A DNA stretch of 64,000 nt, taken from the NCBI GenBank assembly GCA_004376055.2, contig CP049016.1, forward strand, positions 2,170,001 through 2,234,000. The letters are read 5' to 3'. Position 1 is the stretch's first letter. Each line of letters begins with the position of its first letter. A program made the translations under genes and the position numbers. Under the pieces are notes generated by a model. The model saw nothing but the letters and a program-made list of their open reading frames with translations. It was not told where the DNA came from and did no database searches. The DNA is from Nitrospirales bacterium LBB_01 (GTDB taxonomy: Bacteria > Nitrospirota > Thermodesulfovibrionia > Thermodesulfovibrionales > Magnetobacteriaceae). This document shows, piece by piece, positions 8,220 through 17,956 of this stretch.

Positions 8220-10331
8220 ATGACAACGGAGCGGAGGAGGCGTATCGGCGAAATGCTGATGGACTCCGGAGTCATTAACAAAAAGCAGCTGACGTCGGCC
8301 CTTCAGAGGCAAAATCAGCTAAGAGAACAGGGCGAGGTAGCCCTTCTTGGCAGTGTTCTGATTGAATTAAAGATACTGACCTCCAATCAGTTAGTATCTT
8401 TTATCCAATTGAACAAAATCAACGTCCCTCTTGGCGAGTATCTTGTTATCAACGGTAAAATAACGAAAGATGAACTGAGACGGGTTTTAGAGTTACAGAA
8501 ACTAAATCCTCAAAAAAGACTTGGCACTCTCTTAGTAGAGGAGCTGAAACTCATCAGTGAAGAGACACTCCTTAAGACCATAGCAAAACAAAATAACATG
8601 CCCCGCATTAAGCCCGATATGTCTGAGGTTGACCCGGAGCTATTTTTCACTTTTTCAAAGAAAACTTTAATGGAAAACAGATTTATCCCCTATAAAAAGT
8701 ATCACGGAGAACCCTCAGCCGTAGTTTACCAATGTATTATTTCTGAATCTGACATTAAAAATATGCAAAAGATAAAAAACTATATGACAAGAGAAATAAC
8801 AAATTCTTTGACTGTCTCAGATGAAAAGACCAAAATGACATTGAGTATTGAATTTGCCCTTGCAAGCCTAAATGAAATACTTGCGTTTATCCCGCACGTG
8901 TATGACAATAGAGAAGCAGTATCTTTATCACAAAAAATAATCGTGGAATCCACATCAACTACCGACGTTCTCACTGTCGGCGCTAAATATTACTCATCAA
9001 ATCACAATCTGAATATTTTTATGCAGCTTTTGATGAGGGCATTAGATTTGCGCGCATCAGACATACATATTGAACCCTCAAAGCACAATCTCAGAGTTCG
9101 CTTCCGTATAGACGGGATATTAATAGAGCAGCCCGGTCTGCCAAAGACATTGAATGCAGCTTTTGTAAGGGGATTGAAGAATTTCTTTAGGTTTAAAGAC
9201 TCACACGTACCAAACATCATAGTGGATGACCGCAAGCGGGTTTATTATGAGGACAAGGACATTGAGGCAGACTTAAGAATAGCCATAATTCCAACAGTTT
9301 ATGGCGACAAGATGGTGCTGCGGATTTTAATACAGGCTGAGGTAGTGCCTACATTTGAAAAGCTGGGTATGTTTAAAAATTTAATCGAAAAATATCGCAT
9401 TGTGTGCTCTATGGCCTCTGGGATTGTGATTGTAACAGGCCCTACTGGCTCCGGTAAGAGCACCACGCTTTATTCTACTATGGACTATCTAAATCGTGAG
9501 GACATCAGCATTCTAACGCTTGAAGACCCTCCGGAGTATCTGATTGACGGCGTATCACAGGTGCGTGTGGGGTCAGACGATTCAAGAGAAACATCGTACA
9601 GCAAGGGGATAAGAGCAGCGCTCAGACAAGACCCGGACATTATAATGTTTGGTGAAATGCGTGATAAGGAATCCGCCTCGGTGGCACTAACTGCAGGGCT
9701 AACCGGTCACTTACTGTTTACAACGCTTCATACCAATGATGCCGCCTCAGCCATAGCCAGACTATTTGATATGGGCATCAGGCCGTTTCTGTTGTCATCA
9801 ACTTTGGTCTCTATACTGGGGCAAAGACTGGTCAGAGTACTATGTCCCCACTGTAAGGTGGAATATATGCCGGGATGGGAGGAGCTTGAGTTTTTCACAT
9901 TATTCATACATGATGTGGAAACAGATATTAAAAACGGTAAGATAAAGTTTCATCGGGGCAGCGGGTGCAAAAACTGCAATAACACAGGGTTTAAGGGCAT
10001 GATAGCAATTCATGAGCTGCTTTGCTTAAACGATGAGATAAAAAGAGCAGTGTTACAGGGCGCAGTTTCAAAAGAAGCGGAAAACATTGCGAGACGCTAT
10101 GGAATGACCTCTCTTGTGGAGGATGGTTTTTTGAAAGCTGTGGAGGGGGTTACAACAATAGAGGAAGTTCTGAGGGTGTCTAAAAATCTTGAAAATCCTA
10201 AAAATAAGCGGACTATTGATGAGATTAGATACCTGCTTGAGGGTAATATGCAAAGACAGGATATACTGTCAGCAATGTTTAGTTATGGTTTTGAACCGGA
10301 TGGCTTTGGACGCAGCGGCAACAACCTATAG
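8220..10331 (+). CDS. PilB/GspE-family secretion ATPase with N-terminal MshEN-like motifs
   Basis: 703-residue hexameric ATPase of the type that powers type IV pilus assembly or type II secretion. The N-terminus holds three copies of the MshEN pattern (RIGEMLMDSGVINKKQL; PLGEYLV with KDEL; RLGTLLVEE), a motif that binds cyclic di-GMP in MshE. The core has Walker A GPTGSGKST (about residue 405), an Asp box after it, a Walker-B-like region DIIMFGEMRD and the His box GHLLFTTLHTND. A zinc tetracysteine is made by CPHC and CKNC. Walker B reads FGEMRD rather than the usual VGEIRD but keeps the catalytic Glu. No other pilus genes are in the window, so its machine lies elsewhere. Confidence 0.9.
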   Translation: MTTERRRRIGEMLMDSGVINKKQLTSALQRQNQLREQGEVALLGSVLIELKILTSNQLVSFIQLNKINVPLGEYLVINGKITKDELRRVLELQKLNPQKRLGTLLVEELKLISEETLLKTIAKQNNMPRIKPDMSEVDPELFFTFSKKTLMENRFIPYKKYHGEPSAVVYQCIISESDIKNMQKIKNYMTREITNSLTVSDEKTKMTLSIEFALASLNEILAFIPHVYDNREAVSLSQKIIVESTSTTDVLTVGAKYYSSNHNLNIFMQLLMRALDLRASDIHIEPSKHNLRVRFRIDGILIEQPGLPKTLNAAFVRGLKNFFRFKDSHVPNIIVDDRKRVYYEDKDIEADLRIAIIPTVYGDKMVLRILIQAEVVPTFEKLGMFKNLIEKYRIVCSMASGIVIVTGPTGSGKSTTLYSTMDYLNREDISILTLEDPPEYLIDGVSQVRVGSDDSRETSYSKGIRAALRQDPDIIMFGEMRDKESASVALTAGLTGHLLFTTLHTNDAASAIARLFDMGIRPFLLSSTLVSILGQRLVRVLCPHCKVEYMPGWEELEFFTLFIHDVETDIKNGKIKFHRGSGCKNCNNTGFKGMIAIHELLCLNDEIKRAVLQGAVSKEAENIARRYGMTSLVEDGFLKAVEGVTTIEEVLRVSKNLENPKNKRTIDEIRYLLEGNMQRQDILSAMFSYGFEPDGFGRSGNNL

Positions 10332-10360
10332 TATCAGTCATCTCATCAATAAAATTACTA

Positions 10361-10530
10361 AATGCTTATTGAGTTAACTCCAGTTGAGATTTTTCAAGAT
10401 TCTGATGAGGTAGGTTTATATGTTTTGAAGTGCAAAAAAGGACTGGATTCCCGCTCGGAGGCTGGAATGACAAAGGGACATAACCCCTCTCTCTGTCATT
10501 CCTGCGAAAGCAGGAATCCATTTTTTTATT
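10361..10530. repeat. Interspersed palindromic repeat, copy A
   Basis: This gene-free stretch (10332-10633) holds the palindrome GAGTTAACTC (10371-10380), then GGACTGGATTCCCGCTCG (from 10440), and a long hairpin whose arms start GGATTCC (10445) and end GGAATCC (10519), with internal GGAATGACA and TGTCATTCC. The outer palindrome and the GGACTGGATTCCCGCTCG block recur at 41647-41748, so this is a dispersed repeat family, possibly a MITE or REP-like element. The hairpin may also end transcription of the pilB-like gene. Confidence 0.7.
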
Positions 10531-10633
10531 TATGTCTTTGAACACAACTCAGTATTAGCTAAATCAATTCCTATCATGTTATACTACAATTTTTATTGAC
10601 CGTAGTTCTATGAATAATTTCAGGAGGAATCAC

Positions 10634-11812
10634 ATGACTGACAATAGATGCAGTGTTTTAATAGTTGACGATGAGTCAGGCAGCAGGCAGCTCTTAAGGC
10701 TGATACTACAGGACAAGTATAGGCTGTCGTTTGCTTCAAGCGGTAAGATGGCGCTTGAAGCAGCCCAGAGCGTAAAGCCTGATTTAATACTTCTTGACAT
10801 CATAATGCCTGAAATGGACGGATATGAGACGTGTAAAAGATTGAAGACCATACCGGCAACATCCGATGTTCCGGTTATTTTTATAAGCGCCCTTACAGAC
10901 ATCACAGAGAAAGTTAACGCTTTTAATAGCGGAGCGGTGGATTATGTCTGCAAACCGTTTCAAAGCGATGAGGTTATCTCCCGTATAGAAACCCATCTGA
11001 AACTGTATAATCTGCAGCGGCATCTGGAAAAACAGGTTGAGATGGAGGTTAACAAACGCAGAATGGACGAGCAGATGCTGATTCAACAGTCAAAGATGGC
11101 AGCAATGGGCGAAATGATTGGCGCAATTGCCCATCAATGGAAACAGCCGTTGAATTCACTGGGGCTTATAGTGCAGGATGTTGAGGATGCCTTTGAGGCA
11201 GGTGAGGTCGATAAAGAGTATCTCAAACAGTTTTCCAATCAATGTATGGGACTTATTACGCTTATGTCTCACACGGTAAATGATTTTCAAAACTTTCTGA
11301 AGCCATCAGATAAAAAAGATATTTTTGACGTAACAGGGGCTTTTTATGAGGTTGTCAACCTGTTTTCTGATCTTCTAAAAAAGGATGATATCTATGTGCG
11401 GATTAATACCCCAGAAACATGCCGCTGTTATACAACAGGTTATCGTAATGAATTAAAGCAGGTTATCTTAAATCTGATAAATAACAGCCGGGACGCAATA
11501 AATGGGAGAAGGAAAAAAGGGGCAGCTGTAACAGAAGACGGTTGGATTACGATTGACATCAAGGATGTAGAAATGAAAGTTGTTGTACACATATGCGACA
11601 ACGGGGGTGGAATCGCCGATAATGTGATAGACAAAGTCTTTGAAGCATACGTTACAACCAAAGGAGAGGGTGGCACAGGGATAGGGCTTTACATGTCTAA
11701 AGCCATTATAGAGAACAAGATGAACGGCAAAATCTCAGCATCAAACATAGAAGGCGGAGCACGGTTTGTCATAGAGCTGCCGCTTGTTAAACCCGATGGA
11801 GAGATACAATGA
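10634..11812 (+). CDS. Response regulator-histidine kinase (REC-HisKA-HATPase)
   Basis: 392 residues, cytoplasmic. An N-terminal receiver domain (about 8-125: VDDE acidic pair, LLDIIMPEMDG phosphoacceptor, CKPF lysine) precedes a coiled coil, an H-box AIAHQWKQPLN typical of one kinase subclass in Nitrospirota and Delta/Epsilonproteobacteria, and an HATPase with N-box NLINNSRDA and GTGIGLYMSK. The kinase thus takes input by phosphorylation of its own receiver. Start: AGGAGG at 10622-10627 places the ATG at 10634; an upstream in-frame codon at 10610 would add eight residues. Overlaps the next gene by ATGA. First gene of a four-gene signalling operon. Confidence 0.9.
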   Translation: MTDNRCSVLIVDDESGSRQLLRLILQDKYRLSFASSGKMALEAAQSVKPDLILLDIIMPEMDGYETCKRLKTIPATSDVPVIFISALTDITEKVNAFNSGAVDYVCKPFQSDEVISRIETHLKLYNLQRHLEKQVEMEVNKRRMDEQMLIQQSKMAAMGEMIGAIAHQWKQPLNSLGLIVQDVEDAFEAGEVDKEYLKQFSNQCMGLITLMSHTVNDFQNFLKPSDKKDIFDVTGAFYEVVNLFSDLLKKDDIYVRINTPETCRCYTTGYRNELKQVILNLINNSRDAINGRRKKGAAVTEDGWITIDIKDVEMKVVVHICDNGGGIADNVIDKVFEAYVTTKGEGGTGIGLYMSKAIIENKMNGKISASNIEGGARFVIELPLVKPDGEIQ

Positions 11813-12852
11813 CGGACACTACGTTTAATATTCTGATAGTTGACGATGAGGCCGGTAACAGGCAGGTCATGAGGCAGATATTGAAAGATTCGTACAAACT
11901 GTTCTTTGCCACAGACGGCAACGAGGCTTTGAGTATTGCAGAGAAAGCAAAACCGGATATGATTTTGCTTGACGTTATGATGCCGGGAATTGACGGCTAT
12001 GAGACATGCCGCCGTTTAAAAGGAAACACTGATACTGAGGACATTCCTGTTATTTTTATTACATCTTTGGCAGAGACGGGAGATGAGTCAAGAGGGTTTG
12101 AAGCCGGTGGAGTGGATTACATCACTAAGCCAGTGTCACCGCCTGTTTTATTACACAGGGTTGCGGCTCATTTGGAAATCTTCAACCAAAAGCGGCTTTG
12201 TGAGGAGATTATCAAGAATCGCACAAAGCAGTTGCAGGAAAGCCAGGAATCCGCTGTGTTTATGCTTGGAGACGCAGGGCATTTTAACGACTCCGATACT
12301 GGAAGCCACGTATGGAGAATGGCCTCTTACTCTGTAGAAATTGCAAGGGCATGTGCATGGCCTGTTGAGGTGGTTGAAATGATAGCGCTTGCTGCGGCAA
12401 TGCACGATACGGGAAAAATAGGAGTACCCGGCAGCATTTTAAGAAAACCCGGCAAATTGGACGCTGAGGAGTGGAAAGTAATGATGGCACATACAACAGT
12501 TGGGCACAGTATCCTTTCTAAGAGCAACACACCCCTGTTTAGGATGTCGGCAGACATTGCGCTATATCATCATGAAAAGTGGGACGGCACGGGTTATCCT
12601 AAGGGGCTTAAGGGAAAAGACATACCGCAAAGCGCCGCAATTGTGGCAGTAGCCGATGTCTTTGACGCACTCACTATGATACGCCCTTACAAAGAGGCAT
12701 GGCCTGTTGATAAGGCTCTGGATGAGATTAAAAAAGGCGCCGGAGCCCATTTTGACCCGCATATTGTTAGGTGTTTTTTTGATATTGAAGACGAAATCAG
12801 AAGACTCAAGGAGTTTTGGGATGAAAGGGAAAAAGACGGAAATCCTCAGTAA
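11809..12852 (+). CDS. Response regulator with HD-GYP domain (cyclic di-GMP phosphodiesterase)
   Basis: 347 residues: receiver (about 1-125, LLDVMMPGIDG acceptor) then an HD-GYP domain with HDTGKIGVPGSIL, HHEKWDGTGYP (the GYP signature) and DVFDAL. HD-GYP proteins hydrolyse cyclic di-GMP; all visible metal ligands are present, so activity is expected. It is the likely output of the operon's kinases. The start overlaps the preceding stop (ATGA at 11809-11812). The nearby PilB-like ATPase carries cyclic di-GMP-binding-type motifs and may sense the result, as inference. Confidence 0.92.
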   Translation: MTDTTFNILIVDDEAGNRQVMRQILKDSYKLFFATDGNEALSIAEKAKPDMILLDVMMPGIDGYETCRRLKGNTDTEDIPVIFITSLAETGDESRGFEAGGVDYITKPVSPPVLLHRVAAHLEIFNQKRLCEEIIKNRTKQLQESQESAVFMLGDAGHFNDSDTGSHVWRMASYSVEIARACAWPVEVVEMIALAAAMHDTGKIGVPGSILRKPGKLDAEEWKVMMAHTTVGHSILSKSNTPLFRMSADIALYHHEKWDGTGYPKGLKGKDIPQSAAIVAVADVFDALTMIRPYKEAWPVDKALDEIKKGAGAHFDPHIVRCFFDIEDEIRRLKEFWDEREKDGNPQ

Positions 12853-12870
12853 GATTGCCAGTAAGACCGA

Positions 12871-15021
12871 TTGAAATTACATAAAAATATTGTAGCGGCG
12901 GCAATATTGATTTTGGCACTAATTGCCGGCGGCGCTCTCTACTATTTGTCAGCGAAGAACAGCTCAAAACCGCATCAAACCAACAGTGATAAAAATGTAT
13001 ATAAGCTGCGTTTTGGTCATAATATGCCCAAAGACAGCGCAATGGGTGTTGCCGCCTCTAAATTTGCCGAAGTAGTTTCGCAAAAAACAAACGGTAAAGT
13101 GTCCATAGAGATTTACCCCAATCAGGAGCTTGGCAATGACCACAAAATGATAGAGATGGCGGTTGGGGGTGATTTGGACATACTGCTCTCTCCTACTGCT
13201 AAAATGAGTGCCGTGCTTCCTGCCATGCAGTACTCTGACATCCCGTTTCTGTTTCCACACAAAGAGGACGCCTATGCAATGCTGGATGGGGAGCCAGGGA
13301 AACTGCTTTTGGATGAGCTTAACCAGTATGGTCTTATCGGTATTACGTTTTGGGGAAACGGTTTTAAACAATTCACTGCAAACAGGGAAATACATTCCCC
13401 CGGAGATTTTAAAAACGTAAATGTCAGGGTCATGAAAAGCCCCATGATAATGGATCAGTTCAGAGAATTTAACGGCAATCCTATTCCTATTGATTTTGCA
13501 GAAACCTATAAGGCTCTCAAGGACAAGGTCGTTGAGGCGCAGGAAAACCCGATAGCTGCCATTTACGGAATGAAATTCCATGAGGTTCAAACTCACATCA
13601 TAATAAGCAATCACGCATATTTGGCGTATGTGTTTTGCTTTAGTAAAAAAACTCTTGATAAACTTCCGCCCGATATTCAACAAACACTTATAACTACTGC
13701 CAAAGAGCTGACAAATTTTGAAAGACAACTAATAGACAGCAATGAAGCGGATTTACTAAAAAAGATGGCTGACTCTGGAGCGAAAATATTATATCTTAAT
13801 GACAACGAAACAAAGAGATTTCAGCTTGCCTCTAAAAGCATTCTTTATAAATATACACCCGTCATTGGTGATGAGATAATAGATGCAACGACGGAGTATC
13901 TTAAACAAAAGTATAACCTTGACATTGGAAATGAAATTATAATAGGTTTGAATGCTGATATGACGCTTGGCTCAGCTCAGGCAGGGATTGCAATAGAAAG
14001 AGGCATGAAACTTGCCGTAAAGGAGATAAACGAAAGGAGTGGAATACTTGGTAAAAAACTGATGCTTGTCACAATGGATCACGCCGGAAATGTATCCAGA
14101 AGTAATGAAAACATAAGGGAATTTGCTAAAATCAAAAATCTCGTTGCCGTTATGGGAGGTCAAAACAGCCACATCGTATTAAGAGATTTAAAACTAATAC
14201 ATTCTAATAATATTATTTATCTTATCCCGTGGGCGGCTCACCCTGAGATAGTCCAAAACGGTTTTGATCCAAATTATGTTTTCAGACTTTCTGCCAATGA
14301 TACATATGTCGCACCGTTTTTGTTAAATCAAGCGCTAAAAAGGACCAAGAAAATTGCCCTAATCAGGGTTAACTCAGCGTGGGGTACCAGAAATGAGGAA
14401 ATAATGGTTAAATATTTGAAAGAGCAGAAGCTCTCTTTCACCACAGTAGAATCTTTCAATGTTGGTGATACGGATTTTTACAACCAAATAGAAAGGATAT
14501 ACAAATCCGGCGCTGAGGTAATCATAATGATAGCGCAAGCCGATGAGGGTGCACTAATAGTGAAACATATATTTCATACAGGCAAAAAAATACCCATAAT
14601 CGCACATAGAGCTATGACGGGAGGAAATTTCTACACCGAGGTAAAAAAAGAACTTAAGACAATAGATTTATCCTTTATCCAGACATATTCCTTTTTAACT
14701 GCAAACAATACGAGCCTTGTGCAAGAGTATATGAAAGAATATAATATAAAGACGCCGCAGGAGATATTCTCCCCAAGTGGAACGGCAAGTGCTTACGATT
14801 TGGTTTACCTATTGGCTGAGGCCATCAAGCAGGCGGCAGCGATTGACAGAGAGTTAGTGCGGAATGCTTTGGAAAATATTGTGCATTTTGAGGGACTTTC
14901 TAAGACACATTCACCGCCGTTTACGAAAGACAGACACGATGCACTGGATGAAAGCGCTTATTTTATGGCTGTGTATGACAGTAATGGGGTTATAGTTCCA
15001 ATCCATGAAGACAAAAAATGA
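12871..15021 (+). CDS. Fused periplasmic binding protein: TRAP DctP domain plus ABC LivJ-like domain
   Basis: 716 residues with an uncleaved-signal-like N-terminal helix (about 8-27). Residues about 45-345 are a TRAP-type DctP solute receptor (LRFGHNMPKDSAMGVAA, EIYPNQELGNDHKMIEM, ADKTYKAL-like FAETYKALKDKVVEAQENP). Residues about 350-705 are a type-1 periplasmic binding fold of the branched-chain amino acid receptor family (IIIGLNADMTLGSAQAG, INERSGILGKK, GTASAYDLVYLL). There is no stop or second signal between them. Both domains should sit in the periplasm. The TTG at 12871 is the first start after an in-frame stop at 12862. The gene ends in an ATGA overlap with a membrane hybrid kinase, so sensing rather than transport is likely: no transporter genes are adjacent. 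Confidence 0.85.
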   Translation: MKLHKNIVAAAILILALIAGGALYYLSAKNSSKPHQTNSDKNVYKLRFGHNMPKDSAMGVAASKFAEVVSQKTNGKVSIEIYPNQELGNDHKMIEMAVGGDLDILLSPTAKMSAVLPAMQYSDIPFLFPHKEDAYAMLDGEPGKLLLDELNQYGLIGITFWGNGFKQFTANREIHSPGDFKNVNVRVMKSPMIMDQFREFNGNPIPIDFAETYKALKDKVVEAQENPIAAIYGMKFHEVQTHIIISNHAYLAYVFCFSKKTLDKLPPDIQQTLITTAKELTNFERQLIDSNEADLLKKMADSGAKILYLNDNETKRFQLASKSILYKYTPVIGDEIIDATTEYLKQKYNLDIGNEIIIGLNADMTLGSAQAGIAIERGMKLAVKEINERSGILGKKLMLVTMDHAGNVSRSNENIREFAKIKNLVAVMGGQNSHIVLRDLKLIHSNNIIYLIPWAAHPEIVQNGFDPNYVFRLSANDTYVAPFLLNQALKRTKKIALIRVNSAWGTRNEEIMVKYLKEQKLSFTTVESFNVGDTDFYNQIERIYKSGAEVIIMIAQADEGALIVKHIFHTGKKIPIIAHRAMTGGNFYTEVKKELKTIDLSFIQTYSFLTANNTSLVQEYMKEYNIKTPQEIFSPSGTASAYDLVYLLAEAIKQAAAIDRELVRNALENIVHFEGLSKTHSPPFTKDRHDALDESAYFMAVYDSNGVIVPIHEDKK

Positions 15022-17801
15022 TTGAAGAAATGTTCGGTAAAAGCATCAAAACCAGACTGCTGGTCAGATTTGCTGCACTTGTTATAGTGTTGATGGTTTT
15101 GACAATATCTACCGTAGCTACACTGTTAACAGACACACTGTTACAGGAGGCAAGTAACGACATTGCGGCATACAATACCCAATGTCTGGATAACTTTGAA
15201 CAGCATATAAATATGATGTTTGATGCGATAAAAAATTTAAGTAAAAACACTCTCGTGATTAACGCCTTAATAGACCCTGGTGAACGCTCTAACAATTTGT
15301 CCAAAATAGTGGAGACTTTTAAAATTCATGGGGACATCAGCATAGTGGATTTTGCCGGATACACTATTTACACAAATATGAATAAGCCGCCTGAATATTC
15401 AAAATTGTTACAAACGAGATTATCGCTTGCAAGCGGCAGCGCAAGTACATTTCTGTCCGATAGGGGTTCAATTGTGTTCATCGTCCCAATAGAGTATTAC
15501 AGAACGCCGCAGGGGGCGATCATTTTTGAGTCCGATTGTTTGGATTTATTTTTTCGCACAATTCAAAAGGAACGCACATATTTTTACAGGTTTTATGCCG
15601 CTGATAAAATGATAAGAGAAGTGAATTTTACAAAAAATGAATCATATATTACATCAAAAAAATCAGCTTCAAGTAGAAATCAAAATCTTGCCAATCTGAG
15701 ATTTACCTTGGAGGTGGGGCAATTAAAAGCGGTGTATTTACAGGTAGTCTATGATGCGGTCATGAAGTTAAGTATAATAGGCGTCATTTTTCTTTTGGCA
15801 GCGCTGTATATAACTAAGAAAATCGGTAACAGCATAGCTGATCCTATTTTAGAGTTATGCAATAAAATTGAGAAGGCGGCAGATAACAAAGAAATCAGAT
15901 GCAGCCCAACCGGTACCGGCGATGAGTTGGAAACACTTGCCAAAACATTTGATATAAGAACAGACAGTCTCATGGCTGCATATGAAACACTTGAGGACAG
16001 GGTGGAGAAAAGGACTGCTGAGCTGGCAAAAGCAAAAGAAGCCGCCGAGGCAGCATCTGTTGCGAAGTCTGCCTTTTTAGCTAATATGAGCCATGAAATA
16101 AGAACCCCTATGAACTCTGTTTTGGGATTTTTAGAACTTGTAGCGGAAGACGCTGCTTTAAACGATAAAAACCGGCAATATATTGCAACTGCCGCCGTCT
16201 CGGCAAAATCGCTTCTGAGACTTATAAACGATATTTTGGATATAAGTAAACTGGAAAGCGGCAAGGTAGAGTTAGAAACTCAGGTGTTCAATCTTAAGAG
16301 GTTAATCAAAAACATAGAAAATTCCTTTGAACATCAGATTACACAAAAGAAGCTTTTTTTCAACTTAAATGTTGATTCCGCTTTGTCGGAGCATTTTATT
16401 GGAGATCCATTGCGGTTAACCCAAATAATCAATAATCTTGTCGGTAATGCCGTTAAATTTACAGACCACGGCGGGGTTACTTTAAATGTAACTCCCGCAG
16501 AGATTGATAATACAGTAATGTTTTCAATATCCGACACAGGGATTGGAATCCCTGATGATAGAATGGAACATATTTTTGAATCATTTACACAGGCCGACAG
16601 TTCTACGACCCGCCGGTTTGGCGGAACCGGTTTGGGTACAACGATATCAAAGCAATTAGTGGCGCTGATGGGAGGCCACATATGGGTGGAAAGCAAAGTT
16701 AACAAGGGAAGTACATTTTATTTCACTGTTACATTAAACCCCACAGAACTTGTTGCAAGCGATACCGCCGATATAAAAGAATTAAGAACAAACAGAAAGT
16801 TCCGGATATTGGTGGCTGAGGATATAGAGGAAAATCTGACGTTGATTAACATCTGGCTTAGGCGGCAAGGTCACAGGGTTGAGACAGCCCGCAATGGATA
16901 TGAGGCGGTGGAGCGTTATAAAAACGGCGGGTTTGACATAATTCTAATGGATATGCAAATGCCTGTGATGGACGGTCTTGAAGCAACCGAGCATATCCGC
17001 AATATGGAATTGGAAACCGGCAGGCACATTCCTATTATAGCCCTAACGGCAAGCGTCACATCGGATGATAACATGATATATATTGAAAAACAGGTTGATG
17101 AGGTAGTGGCAAAGCCGATTGATTTTAAAATTCTGTTTGATACTATGGAAAGATTAATTCAGGGAGATGAGGTGCAGACTGACAACTTGCAGGAGCACTC
17201 TGAGACTTTCCATTCAACTGTGATAGATACTCTCAAAGTAATGGATTTATGGGGAGACTGGGACATTTACACAAAGGCTTTGACTAGTTTCATAGAAAGG
17301 TATCGGAATATAACTGCGGAACTGACTTCTTATCTGGAAACTGCCGATACCGATTCAGCAAAGAAAATAACGCACACACTGCGGGGTGTAGCTGGAAATC
17401 TTGTGCTTACAAATGTGTATGAAACGGCTATGAAAATTGATGATTTACTTAAAGATGGAAAGATTGACAACGCTAAAGAGTGCTTAAAAGACTTAGAGCA
17501 AACGCTGAGTGATGCGGCAAATTATGTTAAGACTATGGAATTACAAAAGACTGACACAGAACAGGAAATAAGGGAATTAAGCAAAGAAGAACTGAAAGAG
17601 GTTTTTACAAAAATATTAACCGCCTACGATCAATATAATCCCGATGAGGCTGAGCCTTTAATTAAAACGCTCAAGGGTGGGTTGCTGCATACTGATATGG
17701 TTGTTTCCATAGAGAAGAGTATTGAGGAGCTTGACTTTGGCAGGGCTAAAGAACAAACAATAAAGTTAATGGAAAGCCTTGAAATACATAACAACGGGTA
17801 A
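15018..17801 (+). CDS. Hybrid sensor histidine kinase (HAMP-HisKA-HATPase-REC-Hpt)
   Basis: 927 residues. A first helix (about 17-38), a periplasmic sensor of about 200 residues, a second helix (about 248-268) and HAMP lead to the H-box FLANMSHEIRTPMN (His359), HATPase (NNLVGNAVKFTD, DTGIGIPDDRM, GGTGLG), a receiver (VAEDIEENL, LMDMQMPVMDG) and a C-terminal Hpt domain with HTLRGVAGNL. It is a full internal phosphorelay. In the second glycine box the usual LGL is LGT. The sensor domain probably receives the ligand state of the cotranscribed double binding protein (overlap at 15018-15021). The phosphoryl group could pass to the receivers of the first two operon genes. Confidence 0.92.
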   Translation: MIEEMFGKSIKTRLLVRFAALVIVLMVLTISTVATLLTDTLLQEASNDIAAYNTQCLDNFEQHINMMFDAIKNLSKNTLVINALIDPGERSNNLSKIVETFKIHGDISIVDFAGYTIYTNMNKPPEYSKLLQTRLSLASGSASTFLSDRGSIVFIVPIEYYRTPQGAIIFESDCLDLFFRTIQKERTYFYRFYAADKMIREVNFTKNESYITSKKSASSRNQNLANLRFTLEVGQLKAVYLQVVYDAVMKLSIIGVIFLLAALYITKKIGNSIADPILELCNKIEKAADNKEIRCSPTGTGDELETLAKTFDIRTDSLMAAYETLEDRVEKRTAELAKAKEAAEAASVAKSAFLANMSHEIRTPMNSVLGFLELVAEDAALNDKNRQYIATAAVSAKSLLRLINDILDISKLESGKVELETQVFNLKRLIKNIENSFEHQITQKKLFFNLNVDSALSEHFIGDPLRLTQIINNLVGNAVKFTDHGGVTLNVTPAEIDNTVMFSISDTGIGIPDDRMEHIFESFTQADSSTTRRFGGTGLGTTISKQLVALMGGHIWVESKVNKGSTFYFTVTLNPTELVASDTADIKELRTNRKFRILVAEDIEENLTLINIWLRRQGHRVETARNGYEAVERYKNGGFDIILMDMQMPVMDGLEATEHIRNMELETGRHIPIIALTASVTSDDNMIYIEKQVDEVVAKPIDFKILFDTMERLIQGDEVQTDNLQEHSETFHSTVIDTLKVMDLWGDWDIYTKALTSFIERYRNITAELTSYLETADTDSAKKITHTLRGVAGNLVLTNVYETAMKIDDLLKDGKIDNAKECLKDLEQTLSDAANYVKTMELQKTDTEQEIRELSKEELKEVFTKILTAYDQYNPDEAEPLIKTLKGGLLHTDMVVSIEKSIEELDFGRAKEQTIKLMESLEIHNNG

Positions 17802-17839
17802 TGCTAAACATTCTTCTTGTGTTACACAATAAAAAAATC

Positions 17840-17868
17840 TTGACAATTGCAAAATATTGTGTTATCAT
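17840..17868 (+). promoter_or_regulatory. groESL sigma70 promoter
   Basis: TTGACA at 17840-17845 and TATCAT at 17863-17868 with a 17-base spacer, placed just before the CIRCE operator. Confidence 0.85.
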
Positions 17869-17889
17869 CACCCGAAATAGTTAGAACAG

Positions 17890-17916
17890 TTAGCACTCAT
17901 CTATGATGAGTGCTAA
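17890..17916 (+). promoter_or_regulatory. CIRCE operator (HrcA binding site)
   Basis: TTAGCACTC, nine bases, then GAGTGCTAA: an exact match to the CIRCE consensus. It lies downstream of the promoter and 40 bases before groES, so HrcA (encoded at 20111-21160) should repress groESL here until heat shock. No CIRCE is visible before hrcA itself. Confidence 0.97.
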
Positions 17917-17956
17917 CAAAAACACTAAAATAAAACTAATGAAAGGAGCGTGCAGT

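Noticed and set aside
12964-13728. A 254-codon minus-strand ORF
   Set aside because: Shadow of the double binding protein; composition and Cys/His content are not gene-like.
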